Shown here: positions 1-8,033 of the stretch, piece after piece
How the letters are laid out: every line of letters begins with the position of its first letter
How positions within the stretch are numbered: the stretch's first letter is position 1
NCBI GenBank assembly: GCA_937944075.1
Contig: CALDZZ010000074.1
Location: 1 to 23,730 of the forward strand
Source of the DNA: an uncultured Rhizobiaceae group bacterium
GTDB taxonomy: Bacteria > Pseudomonadota > Alphaproteobacteria > Rhizobiales > Rhizobiaceae
Reading direction: 5' to 3'
Length of the DNA: 23,730 nucleotides
Program-made: the position numbers and the translations under genes
The notes under the pieces: generated by a model
What the model saw: the letters and a program-made list of their open reading frames with translations, nothing else
The model's database searches: none
What the model was told of the DNA's origin: nothing

Positions 1-97
1 AGAATCACCATGAATTCCTGTTCAAGACCTTATAATGATTACATTTTTAGACAACCCACAGGCAAAGCGAATAATGACAAAATTAGCATGAAAGTCA

Positions 98-126
98 TTT
101 ACGTAGGGGAAATCTGACTGTATATT
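98..126 (+). promoter_or_regulatory. Candidate sigma-70-type promoter for the DUF2853 gene
   Basis: TTTACG (98-103) and TATATT (121-126) are separated by 17 bases, and the -10 lies about 34 bases upstream of the ATG at 160. The -35 matches TTGACA at four of six positions. This is a visual match only. A second TATAAT at 31-36 has no convincing -35. Confidence 0.4.
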
Positions 127-159
127 GTACCTGTTTCAAAAAAGCCCCGGGAGGACATT

Positions 160-504
160 ATGGGACAAAGAGATGACCTGATTGCAAAATATGCAGCGGA
201 CATGAAAGAAAAATTGGGCGAAACTGCAGACATGGATCTGCTTAGAAAAGTAACAATTGGGTGTGGTCCTGCAATTTATAATGCAGACGCTTCTACTGTT
301 TCAGGTAGTGACGAAGCTGAATTGGAAACCGTAAAGAACAACTTTCTAATCAAGAAACTTGGTTGCAGCGCAAGCGATGATCTTGATGGTGCAATTGCTT
401 CTGTTATGGAAAAATACGGCTCATCTAACCGCAACAAATATCGCGCGGTTGTTTACTACATGTTGGCCAAGCACTTCGGAAAAGAAGGCGTTTACAACAA
501 ATAA
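160..504 (+). CDS. DUF2853 family protein
   Basis: This 114-residue protein is soluble, with no signal peptide or membrane segment. I recognise it as the DUF2853 family, small alphaproteobacterial proteins of unknown function. The N-terminal half is helical and acidic with a 'CGPAIYN' stretch near residues 35-41. The C-terminal part has 'SNRNKYRAVVYYMLAKHF' near 90-107, a basic and aromatic helix. The start is well supported: GGGAGG lies just upstream of the ATG. The gene has its own candidate promoter (98-126) and ends at a strong intrinsic terminator (529-554), so it looks monocistronic. The neighbouring genes run on the other strand and give no clue to its role. The family assignment is from memory of the sequence pattern, and no function is claimed. 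Confidence 0.8.
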   Translation: MGQRDDLIAKYAADMKEKLGETADMDLLRKVTIGCGPAIYNADASTVSGSDEAELETVKNNFLIKKLGCSASDDLDGAIASVMEKYGSSNRNKYRAVVYYMLAKHFGKEGVYNK

Positions 505-528
505 TTTCATAATTTCATTTGAAATGAG

Positions 529-554
529 AAGCCCCGTTTTGCGGGGCTTTTTTT
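529..554 (+). terminator. Intrinsic terminator of the DUF2853 gene
   Basis: AAGCCCCG (529-536) and CGGGGCTT (542-549) form a perfect 8-bp stem with loop TTTTG, followed by a T run (548-554). It lies 25 bases after the stop codon. The reverse strand lacks a T run, so it probably serves only the plus strand. Confidence 0.9.
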
Positions 555-572
555 ATGAACCCATGAAAAACA

Positions 573-1073
573 TCAGTCTTCTGCGTAAACAACCTGCTTT
601 TCCATTACAACTGCAGCAAGGCCTGAACCATCTTCCCCGCAGTCCGTTACCTCACCTGCTTTTTTAAATCCGTATTTTTCGTAAAAGCGAATTGCCTTGA
701 TATTTTCTTCGGCCACCTCAAGTATAATTTTCTCTGCATCAATGAAGGAATTCTCAATTTCTATCATTAAATGAAGACCTGTTTTACCGCCATGAAAATC
801 CGGATGAACATAGAGCTGATGTAGTTTAATGGTTTTATCTTGCTGGGTCGCATAAGCCATGCCGCCAATGGTAGTTCCATTATCAGCAACCAGAAACTCT
901 GAATTGGGCTCATGCCTCATATCTTCAAGGCGTTTCATGGAATGCCACTGATCTGTTATTTCAGTGACCTTCTCGCGACCGTAAATAGTATCATAGGTAT
1001 TGTGCCAGGTTTCTCGCAAAATTTCCTGCACACGAGGAAGGTCTTCAGACGAAGCTGTTCGAACGAAAAACAT
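573..1073 (-). CDS. GNAT family N-acetyltransferase (second of two)
   Basis: This 166-residue protein has the GNAT fold order: N-terminal 'VRTASSEDLPRVQEI', a central 'LYVHPDFHGGKTGLHLM' strand-loop-helix for acetyl-CoA binding, and 'NIKAIRFYEKYGFKKAGE' near residues 123-140, typical of GNAT motif B. The acetyl-CoA loop (HGGKTG) is less canonical than the Q/RxxGxG/A consensus. The ATG lies 3 bases after the stop of the preceding GNAT gene, so the two are almost certainly co-transcribed and translationally linked behind gatB. The acceptor is unknown; small amines, antibiotics or protein N-termini are all possible for this fold. It is distantly similar in plan to its neighbour, which suggests an old duplication, but the sequences differ too much to be sure. 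Confidence 0.85.
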   Translation of the reverse strand: MFFVRTASSEDLPRVQEILRETWHNTYDTIYGREKVTEITDQWHSMKRLEDMRHEPNSEFLVADNGTTIGGMAYATQQDKTIKLHQLYVHPDFHGGKTGLHLMIEIENSFIDAEKIILEVAEENIKAIRFYEKYGFKKAGEVTDCGEDGSGLAAVVMEKQVVYAED

Positions 1074-1076
1074 CCG

Positions 1077-1577
1077 TTAATTGCGAGGCAAGGTGCGAGA
1101 CATGATTATGGTAGTTGCTCCACCAACTTCTGCATCATTCTCGATTTTGTCTGTCTGGAAAAAACCATGGCGTTCATAGATTGATATGGCACGCTCATTA
1201 CCTTCAATCACCTTCAAGGCAATAGACTGAAGACCCGAATGTTTTGCAAGTGTCGCATTCATCAACAGTTTTGAAATGCCCTTGCCCTGATGGGCAGGAA
1301 CAATGTGCATTCTGTCTATCCATGCCTGATTTCTTTCATCCATACTGGAGGATGAAACACCAACAATCTCATCATTATCCATGGCAACAAGACTGATGAT
1401 GTCCGGGTTGTCAGCTTCCTGAGCTTGAAGTTCTGGTGAAAACCTTTGGGATATCTGTTCTTTCATGACATCGTCTGCAAGCAACTCTCCATAATTCTCC
1501 TTCCAGGATTTTATGTATATATCACTTACGGCACTGGCATCATCAGATGTCATTTCCCTAATGATTACTGCCATCAT
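1077..1577 (-). CDS. GNAT family N-acetyltransferase (first of two)
   Basis: A 166-residue GNAT enzyme. The acetyl-CoA pyrophosphate loop is clear in 'MHIVPAHQGKGISKLLM' (QGKGI matches Q/RxxGxG/A), and motif B is 'NERAISIYERHGFFQTDK'. The N-terminus 'VIIREMTSDDASAVSDIY' is the usual first strand and helix. The ATG at 1577 overlaps the gatB stop by 4 bases (ATGA arrangement), so translation is probably coupled to gatB. A second in-frame ATG one codon later is an alternative start. A GNAT gene next to gatB is a layout I associate with related bacteria, but no link to transamidation is established and the substrate is unknown. Confidence 0.9.
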   Translation of the reverse strand: MMAVIIREMTSDDASAVSDIYIKSWKENYGELLADDVMKEQISQRFSPELQAQEADNPDIISLVAMDNDEIVGVSSSSMDERNQAWIDRMHIVPAHQGKGISKLLMNATLAKHSGLQSIALKVIEGNERAISIYERHGFFQTDKIENDAEVGGATTIIMSRTLPRN

Positions 1578-3076
1578 TCAACTCCAAGTTTTTGTTTGAC
1601 GAATTCCTGAACCGCTTGCGGATTGGCCTTGCCACCTGTTGCTTTCATCACCTGTCCAACGAACCACCCGGCAAGTTTTGGATTGTCTTTAGCCTTAGCA
1701 ACCTGATCCGGATTTGCAGTAATAATCTCATCAACAGCAGCTTCAATGGCTCCGGTGTCCGTAACTTGCTTCATGCCACGGTCTTCAACAATCTTTGCAG
1801 GGTCTCCACCCTCTTGCCAGACAATATCAAAAACATCCTTGGCTATCTGTCCGGAAATTGTACCTTCCTTTATCATATCGATAATAGAACCGATTTGCTC
1901 AGGCGACACTGGGCTTTCTGTAATCTCTGCATCGGATTCTTTTAGCTTTCCCAACAGATTGTTGATGACCCAGTTGGCGGCAACCTTGCCATCCCGTCCT
2001 TCCGCAACTTTTTCAAAATAATCAGCATTCGCCTTTTCAGACACCAAAACAGAAGCATCATAAGCTGTTAAACCCATTTGAGACATAAACCGTGCTTTTT
2101 TGGCGTCCGGCAATTCGGGCAAATCAGACTTCAGGCTTTCAACATAGGACCGGCTAAACTCAAGCGGCAACAAGTCAGGATCAGGAAAGTACCTGTAGTC
2201 ATGGGCATCTTCCTTTGAACGCATGGATCGCGTTTCACCCTTGGCAGGGTCATAGAGCCTGGTTTCTTGGTCTATCTCACCGCCATCTTCAAGAATGGCA
2301 ATTTGGCGACGGGCTTCATACTCAATGGCCTGCCCAATGAAACGAATGGAGTTCATGTTCTTGATTTCGCAACGTGTACCAAAAGGTTCACCCGGTTTAC
2401 GAACCGAAACGTTTACATCAGCGCGCATGGAGCCTTCTGACATGTTTCCGTCACAAGTGCCTAGATAACGCAGTATCGAACGCAATTTTGTAATATAAGC
2501 CTTGGCTTCATCAGATGAACGAATATCAGGCTTTGAAACGATCTCCATCAAGGCAACGCCTGTACGGTTGAGATCAACAAAGCTCATTGTTGGGTGCTGG
2601 TCATGCATGGATTTGCCGGCATCCTGTTCAAGGTGAAGCCGCTCAACGCCTATTTCAACATCTTCATACTCACCTTTTTTATTAGGCCCCACCGAAATGG
2701 TGATGGTTCCCTCTCCGACTATAGGATCCTTGAACTGAGATATCTGGTAACCCTGTGGCAAATCAGGATAGAAATAATTCTTTCGGTCAAAAACCGAACG
2801 CAAGTTGATTTCAGCATTCAACCCCAAGCCTGTACGAATGGCCTGCGCAACACACTCCTCATTGATGACAGGCAGCATGCCTGGCATGGCTGCATCGACA
2901 AGGGAAACATTATTATTGGGTTCGGCACCAAACTCGGTTGAAGCACCGGAAAAAAGCTTTGCATTGGAGGCAACTTGCGCATGAACCTCCATACCAATGA
3001 TGACCTCCCAGTCATCCTTGCTTCCAGGAATAAATCGTTTAGGGTCTGCTATTCGGGCTTCAACTAGTTCTGTCAT
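1574..3076 (-). CDS. gatB: Aspartyl/glutamyl-tRNA(Asn/Gln) amidotransferase subunit B
   Basis: GatB binds misacylated Glu-tRNA(Gln) or Asp-tRNA(Asn) and, with GatA and GatC, converts it to the cognate amide form. The 500-residue length is normal. Diagnostic blocks are 'WEVIIGMEVHAQV' near the N-terminus, 'YPDLPQGYQISQ', 'VERLHLEQDAGK', 'DLNRTGVALMEIVSKPD', 'GSMRADVNVS', 'RCEIKNMNS' and 'DYRYFPDPDLLPL', followed by the helical tail domain ending 'QEFVKQKLGVE'. I place the start at 3076 (MTELVEARIADP). The frame stays open to an ATG at 3139, but that 21-residue extension is unlike GatB and has no ribosome binding site. gatA and gatC are not in the window. Two GNAT genes follow in the same run. 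The 5' region is shared with a divergent membrane-protein gene, so the promoters must be close together or overlapping. Confidence 0.97.
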   Translation of the reverse strand: MTELVEARIADPKRFIPGSKDDWEVIIGMEVHAQVASNAKLFSGASTEFGAEPNNNVSLVDAAMPGMLPVINEECVAQAIRTGLGLNAEINLRSVFDRKNYFYPDLPQGYQISQFKDPIVGEGTITISVGPNKKGEYEDVEIGVERLHLEQDAGKSMHDQHPTMSFVDLNRTGVALMEIVSKPDIRSSDEAKAYITKLRSILRYLGTCDGNMSEGSMRADVNVSVRKPGEPFGTRCEIKNMNSIRFIGQAIEYEARRQIAILEDGGEIDQETRLYDPAKGETRSMRSKEDAHDYRYFPDPDLLPLEFSRSYVESLKSDLPELPDAKKARFMSQMGLTAYDASVLVSEKANADYFEKVAEGRDGKVAANWVINNLLGKLKESDAEITESPVSPEQIGSIIDMIKEGTISGQIAKDVFDIVWQEGGDPAKIVEDRGMKQVTDTGAIEAAVDEIITANPDQVAKAKDNPKLAGWFVGQVMKATGGKANPQAVQEFVKQKLGVE

Positions 3077-3112
3077 GATGTAATCTTTGTTTCTGGATGC
3101 TATATCAAGCAA

Positions 3113-3496
3113 ATGTACTCGCAAGACACGTTTTTTCACCTTACCATGAACGGCCGTGCAGGACTGGTTTTAATATCACTCCTGTTATGCACAATTACGG
3201 CAGGTTTATACTGGAGGTTTTCTATCAGATTCAGGCTCTCAATCAAGCTTGCTCTTGCCATATTATTCATATGGACATTCATCTGGATATCACCACAATT
3301 CTACTATTTTTACTACAGAATGATTTTTGATGGGTTACCGTTGCAAAATGTCATACAGACCCCACCCATGCCTCTCGAGATACTCAAGACTATCACATTC
3401 ACAGGTCAAAGTAATTTGTCAAATCACTCCAAGGGATTGCTGTTCTGGATCCTAGTGACAATTGCCCTTAATTCCGGCAACCATAAAACAGGATAA
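3113..3496 (+). CDS. Small conserved-looking membrane protein, divergent from gatB
   Basis: The frame encodes 127 residues from 3113, or 116 from a second ATG at 3146 (MNGRAGLVLISLL). The shorter form looks more like a protein start because a hydrophobic segment begins at once. Visible features are two hydrophobic helices (about residues 17-31 and 44-60 of the long form), a loop rich in aromatics ('SPQFYYFYYRMIFDGLP'), then 'ITFTGQSNLSNHSKGLLFW' and a third hydrophobic stretch. No Shine-Dalgarno is evident at either ATG. It is transcribed away from gatB, with start codons 36 to 69 bases apart, and ends 2 bases before a hairpin terminator. I believe similar small membrane proteins occur beside gatB in related bacteria, but I cannot name a family or function. 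Confidence 0.7.
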   Translation: MYSQDTFFHLTMNGRAGLVLISLLLCTITAGLYWRFSIRFRLSIKLALAILFIWTFIWISPQFYYFYYRMIFDGLPLQNVIQTPPMPLEILKTITFTGQSNLSNHSKGLLFWILVTIALNSGNHKTG

Positions 3497-3498
3497 AA

Positions 3499-3529
3499 AA
3501 AGGCTTCCCAAAGTTTTCAGGAAGCCTTT
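3499..3529 (-). terminator. Terminator for mrcA, possibly bidirectional
   Basis: AAAGGCTTCC (3499-3508) pairs perfectly with GGAAGCCTTT (3520-3529). The A run at 3495-3501 is a U tract in minus-strand RNA, so the hairpin fits termination after mrcA (stop at 3557). It also sits just after the small membrane-protein gene on +, where the following bases are less T-rich, so termination there would be weaker. Confidence 0.85.
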
Positions 3530-3556
3530 AAAAATACTGTTTGTACATTCTCTGGA

Positions 3557-6049
3557 TCAGTAAAGCCCACCTGTACCAACTGTTACCGCACGTTGTGCCG
3601 CAGGAGAAACCGATTTTGTCTTTTTGGTCTTAACTGCTTTAGACAGTTGCCCACCTTCAAAACCGATAACAGAATAACGACTTGGCGGTTTCGTACCGGG
3701 CTTGAATGCTTCCATGATAACACCTTTGCCACCAGCCTTTGCCAAGAGACCTGTCTTGCCATTGATTGGGATGAGCTTGATGCCGCGAGGGACACGGAAT
3801 TCGGCTTTCTGTTTGCCTTCAAGAGCAATTTTCATAAAGTCCGTAAAGATCGGTGCTGCAAGGCCACCACCAGAGTTGCCCTTACCCATAGGCTTTGGAT
3901 TATCAAAACCAATATAAACACTTGTTACAAGATCAGGTGTATAGCCGACAAACCAGGCATCCTTCTCTTCATTTGTTGTACCTGTCTTACCAGCAACCGG
4001 AACACCAAGCTCTTTCACAGCCGGTGCTGTACCACGCTCAACAACACCTTCCATCATGGATGTCATTTGGTAGGCAGTCATCGGATCAAGAACCTGTTCG
4101 CGATTATCCTCAAGAACCGGCTCCTGCTGGCCATCCCAGGATTCTGCAGCGCAATCGTTACAAACACGTTGCTCGTGCTTGAAAATGGTTTTGCCATAGC
4201 GATCCTGAATACGGTCAATCATGGATGGCTTGATGGCCTTTCCACCATTTGCCAAAACTGAATAAGCAGCAGCCATTTTCAGGACAGTTGTTTCACCTGA
4301 ACCCAGAGACATGGACAGAACTGGCTGCATCTTATCGTAAATGCCAAAACGCTCGGCATATTGGGCTACCAGAGGCATGCCCATATCTTTTGCAAGACGA
4401 ACCGTCATCAGGTTACGGGATTTTTCAATTCCGAGGCGAAGTGTGGAAGGGCCAGCGAATTTGCCACCGTAGTTCTTTGGCTCCCAGATACCAAGATCAC
4501 CACCTTGGTCAACCTTGATTGGCCCATCAAGTACAACTGAAGATGGTGTGTAGCCATTATCAAGGGCAGCAGCGTAAACGAACGGCTTGAAGGAAGAGCC
4601 TGGTTGGCGATAAGCCTGAGTAGCCCTGTTGAATTGTGAATCAGCGAATGAAAAACCACCTGCCATGGCGAGCACCCTGCCCGTATGCGGATCCATGGCA
4701 ACAAGCGCACCAGACACTTCCGGTTTTTGTCTAAGTCGGAAACTCGTTGTATTTTCCTTGTCTTCACCAAGTGGTTCTACATAGATAACATCGCCCACCT
4801 TGAGAACACCATTAACACCTTTTGCTCTGGTGACCTTGTCTTCCTTGGAACGCAAGGTTAATGCCCAGTCCATGTCTTTTAGCTGTATTGTACCGGCACG
4901 GCGAACATCTTTTAGTTTACCAGCAACAGTTTTGCCTGGTCTGATGCCTATAGTAGCTGTATTGGCATCCACGGAAAGAACAATGGCTACCTTCCACTCC
5001 GGCACATCGGACAAGGGTTTCACATCTTTCAAGGCAACTCCCCAGTCGTCACCCAGTTCCATATTCTCAACTGGTCCTCTGTAGCCACGCTTCTTGTCGA
5101 ACTTGATCAATCCATAATGCAATGCCTGGCGTGCCTTCAATTGCAACTCCGGATCAAGCGTGGTTCTAATGGATAGCCCACCTTCATAAAGTGCATCTTC
5201 ACCGTAGCGATCAACAACTTCACGTCTGACTTCTTCGGAAAAATATTCGGAAGCAGTAAGGTATGTTGAACCTCTTCTTGGATTTACATCCAAACCCTTT
5301 TTCTTGGCCTCATCAGCTTCGCGCCTTGTTGCGTAACCGTTTTCGACCATTCTGTCCAAAACCCAGTTACGTCGTTCAAGTGCCTTTTCGGTATCTCTGT
5401 AAGGGTGGTAGTTACTAGGTGCCTTGGGCAAAGCTGCCAGATAGGCCGCCTGATGCAATTCAACTTCATGTACCGACTTGTTAAAATAGGTCAATGAAGC
5501 ACCAGCCACACCATAAGAACTCAGACCAAGATAAATTTCGTTTAAGTAAAGTTCCAAAATGCGGTCTTTTGAATATGCCGCCTCAATGCGCATGGAAAGC
5601 AGTGCTTCCTTGATTTTTCTCTCATAAGAACGCTCATTTGAAAGAAGAAAGTTCTTCGCAACCTGTTGGGTGATTGTAGACGCACCAATTGCACGTCTGC
5701 CGCTACCCAGGTTTTTGAAGTTTGTTACTATCGCGCGTGCAATGCCGGATGGATCGACACCACCGTGTTTGTAAAAATTCTTGTCCTCGGCAGAAAGAAA
5801 CGCTGCCTTGATTGTATCAGGAATAGCCTGAATTGGCAGATACAGGCGGCGTTCACGTGCATATTCGGCCATCAGCGAGCCATCACTGGAATGAATACGT
5901 GTTGTTACCGGTGGTTCATAGGCATTTAGGACTTCATAATCGGGCAAGTCTTTCGACATGTCATGAAGAAACCATGCGATTCCCGCTACAACAAGGATTG
6001 CCAACAGCATACCCATGCCAAACAAATATCCAAAAATTCTTAGCAACAT
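3557..6049 (-). CDS. mrcA: Penicillin-binding protein 1A (bifunctional glycosyltransferase/transpeptidase)
   Basis: This class A PBP polymerises lipid II and cross-links peptidoglycan. Its 830 residues are normal. A single membrane anchor spans residues about 8-28. The GT51 domain shows 'SAEDKNFYKHGG' (catalytic Glu88), 'GASTITQQVAKN' (122-133), 'KEALLS' (147-152) and 'ELYLNEIYLG' (166-175). An OB-like PBP1A insert lies at about 320-440. The transpeptidase has SSFK (Ser485, Lys488), SRN (544-546) and KTGTT (688-692). A Cys pair (Cys630, Cys633) lies in a periplasmic segment before 'DPMTAYQM' and could form a disulfide. The C-terminal tail is basic. The gene is 209 bases downstream of amiC on the same strand; no strong Shine-Dalgarno precedes the ATG. 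Two small hairpins without U tracts lie in that gap (6212-6225 and 6228-6243), so read-through from amiC is possible. Confidence 0.97.
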   Translation of the reverse strand: MLLRIFGYLFGMGMLLAILVVAGIAWFLHDMSKDLPDYEVLNAYEPPVTTRIHSSDGSLMAEYARERRLYLPIQAIPDTIKAAFLSAEDKNFYKHGGVDPSGIARAIVTNFKNLGSGRRAIGASTITQQVAKNFLLSNERSYERKIKEALLSMRIEAAYSKDRILELYLNEIYLGLSSYGVAGASLTYFNKSVHEVELHQAAYLAALPKAPSNYHPYRDTEKALERRNWVLDRMVENGYATRREADEAKKKGLDVNPRRGSTYLTASEYFSEEVRREVVDRYGEDALYEGGLSIRTTLDPELQLKARQALHYGLIKFDKKRGYRGPVENMELGDDWGVALKDVKPLSDVPEWKVAIVLSVDANTATIGIRPGKTVAGKLKDVRRAGTIQLKDMDWALTLRSKEDKVTRAKGVNGVLKVGDVIYVEPLGEDKENTTSFRLRQKPEVSGALVAMDPHTGRVLAMAGGFSFADSQFNRATQAYRQPGSSFKPFVYAAALDNGYTPSSVVLDGPIKVDQGGDLGIWEPKNYGGKFAGPSTLRLGIEKSRNLMTVRLAKDMGMPLVAQYAERFGIYDKMQPVLSMSLGSGETTVLKMAAAYSVLANGGKAIKPSMIDRIQDRYGKTIFKHEQRVCNDCAAESWDGQQEPVLEDNREQVLDPMTAYQMTSMMEGVVERGTAPAVKELGVPVAGKTGTTNEEKDAWFVGYTPDLVTSVYIGFDNPKPMGKGNSGGGLAAPIFTDFMKIALEGKQKAEFRVPRGIKLIPINGKTGLLAKAGGKGVIMEAFKPGTKPPSRYSVIGFEGGQLSKAVKTKKTKSVSPAAQRAVTVGTGGLY

Positions 6050-6258
6050 CTAATTTATTCCACGTAAACAATGGTTTGTAGCTGTTGAGATCCGGATTAT
6101 TCATCCTGACAGCTATTTGTTCCCTGATCATCAATGTCCGCCAAATAAGGAGACATTGTGATTTAATACAACACCTTTAGCATATTTTTAACTGTAGAGG
6201 TTGAATTCATTGGTAAAATCTTACCCTGTTGCAGTTTTGCAACCTAAACCAAGCACTT

Positions 6259-7470
6259 CTATCGCATTTGCGGTTTGAAAAACTCAAAAACAGACTTTGT
6301 GAGTGCATTGGCGGCTTTGGTTTGCCATTCACTATTTTGCAAAAGCTTCTCGTCCTCCTTGTTGGAAAGATATCCCAGTTCAAGCAGAACACTGGGGACT
6401 TCCGGTGCCTTCAAGACACCAAACGCAGCGGAACGTTGCGGGTTCTTGATTAAGCGAATTTCCTCGCCAAGACGCTTTACAAGTATGCTGGAAAAACGGC
6501 GGGAAAACCGCTTTGTTTCACTGGTTGTCAAATCAACCAGAATATCGACGACTGCATCCTCTTCATCCTGTTCCAGTGCAAGACCGGCAACGAGGTCAAC
6601 ACTGTTTTCACTTTCTGCAAGCCTTTCAGAAAATTGATCGGAAGCCTTTTTTGAAAGCGTATAGATGGTGGATCCCCTGACAAACCTTTGCCGCAAGGAA
6701 TCCGCATGAATTGAAATAAACAAGTCAGCCTGAACTCGCCGATTAAATTCAAGTCGTTTTTTCAAGGACATGAACTTGTCTTCTTCTCGCGTTAGCAAAA
6801 CATCAAATGGGCCTGCAGCTTCCAGCTTTTGTTTCGCAAGTTTTGCAAAGGCAAGAACAATATTCTTTTCCTTTGCTCCATTGGCCCCCTCTGCTCCTCC
6901 ATCTATACCGCCATGTCCCGGATCGAGAACAATGGTAAACCTGCCATTTGATTTTTCAATTTGTCGAACACGATCGCCTTTGATGGCCAGATTGGCACGA
7001 CTGTTTGGCTTTTTTTGCTGAGCGGTCAACAAGTCCGCATACGTTTTTGCATCTGTTGAATCCATGTCTAGAAGCAAACGATATGTTTCTTCATCAAGAC
7101 GTTTCTTGAAAGATGACTTTATGATTTCAACAGGCGAGGAAAGCGTTAGAACAATTCTGGATGAACCTTGCGCAATGCGGCCAAACCGAACCGAGGTAAT
7201 AATACCTCTGGGTTGCAGACTGCTATCCCCTTGCAGATCAAATGCGACTTCATCAAGGTCAATGATGATGCGATAAGGATTTTCCATGTAAGTGGTTTTA
7301 AAATTCAACTCTCGGTCGAAATCGAGAAAAAACCGGGTGCTTGCAGTATCACCGGCAATATTACCGGAAATCGCTACGGGCAAAACAGCATTATTCTGCT
7401 GGGCAAAAACAGTGCTGATAGAAGCAAATAGCACATAAACAAATAGAAAAACTGGATGAATCACTCGCAT
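6259..7470 (-). CDS. amiC: N-acetylmuramoyl-L-alanine amidase, AmiC type (AMIN + Amidase_3)
   Basis: This zinc amidase cleaves the bond between MurNAc and L-Ala and so helps separate daughter cells. I start it at 7470, giving 403 residues and a typical signal peptide (basic 'MRVIHP', hydrophobic core to about residue 20, cleavage near 'VFA' 21-23). The frame is open to an ATG at 7530, but that would bury the signal sequence 20 residues in. An AMIN septal-targeting domain occupies about 29-137. After a linker comes Amidase_3: 'VLDPGHGGIDGG' (zinc His186), Glu201 in 'AKEKN', 'SIHADS' (zinc His255) and 'LLELGYLSN' (catalytic Glu364). An insertion between His255 and Glu364 ('SEDEEDAVVD'-like acidic region, about 285-320) matches the regulatory-helix region of AmiC-type enzymes. 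It is divergent from rne and upstream of mrcA. Confidence 0.95.
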   Translation of the reverse strand: MRVIHPVFLFVYVLFASISTVFAQQNNAVLPVAISGNIAGDTASTRFFLDFDRELNFKTTYMENPYRIIIDLDEVAFDLQGDSSLQPRGIITSVRFGRIAQGSSRIVLTLSSPVEIIKSSFKKRLDEETYRLLLDMDSTDAKTYADLLTAQQKKPNSRANLAIKGDRVRQIEKSNGRFTIVLDPGHGGIDGGAEGANGAKEKNIVLAFAKLAKQKLEAAGPFDVLLTREEDKFMSLKKRLEFNRRVQADLFISIHADSLRQRFVRGSTIYTLSKKASDQFSERLAESENSVDLVAGLALEQDEEDAVVDILVDLTTSETKRFSRRFSSILVKRLGEEIRLIKNPQRSAAFGVLKAPEVPSVLLELGYLSNKEDEKLLQNSEWQTKAANALTKSVFEFFKPQMR

Positions 7471-8033
7471 GCCTGTTTTTACCAGCACAATATGAAAATT
7501 GCATGGAAAATCAGATATCTTTACAATCATGCCGAATTTACTTGTGATAGCAGCAAAGTTTGCTTATTGATTGAATCATCAAATGTGGCTCGTATGTTCA
7601 TTGTAAAATGACATTCTGCAGCGAAGTTTCCAAATTCGGGGCTCTTGGACAATTTGATGAACAAAAGATTTGTGCGATTTTATGAAGTTTTCTCTTGAAT
7701 CGCTCTTATACAGCGTACTGGCGTGGCTCTTAAACAAATTCCCCCTATACGCTTCACTGGCTGATTTACATCAGTCCCTAATGAAACAAATATTGGAAAA
7801 AAACGTGGCACTGGACAAAGACATTTTACAACAGGAACAGGAGCGATCAAACAAAACGCCCTTTTCGAGCGTAAAATACGTCTTGTTATCCGCATTCCAT
7901 ACCAAATTACCAGACCAAACCCGTTTTAGGCAGCAACTTTTGCAAAGTTGCTCGTTTTGGATGCAAAGCCTGACAAGCTTTCTGCAAAACTTGCCTTTAA
8001 TTCCGGAGCAGAGGTCTGCGGAGATAAGAATAC
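7471..8033 (+). promoter_or_regulatory. amiC-rne intergenic region, probable long rne 5' leader
   Basis: These 563 bases separate divergent amiC and rne and contain no gene I can defend. A possible plus-strand promoter is TTGAAT (7571-7576), 16 bases, TATGTT (7593-7598); it is weak. If it is used, rne mRNA has a leader of over 400 nt. The leader has two strong hairpins near its 3' end: 7932-7952, and 7963-7985 (AAAGC 7965-7969 with GCTTT 7977-7981, extended by a GC/GC pair across a 2-nt bulge). The ribosome binding site is GGAG at 8020-8023. In E. coli the long structured rne leader lets RNase E destabilise its own mRNA; the same logic here is inference. Confidence 0.5.
7932..7952 (+). other. 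Strong hairpin in the rne leader
   Basis: AGCAACTTT (7932-7940) pairs perfectly with AAAGTTGCT (7944-7952) around a TGC loop. It is followed by CGTTTT, too short a U tract for a confident terminator, but attenuation or a cleavage and recognition element for RNase E is possible. It lies 82 bases before the rne start codon. Confidence 0.65.

Noticed and set aside
3077..3139. N-terminal extension of gatB to the ATG at 3139
   Set aside because: The extra 21 residues are unlike GatB and no Shine-Dalgarno precedes them.
6212..6243. Two tandem small hairpins after amiC (GGTAA/TTACC and GTTGCA/TGCAAC)
   Set aside because: Short stems with no U tract on either strand, so not called as terminators. 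They could be mRNA-stabilising structures, but the evidence is thin.
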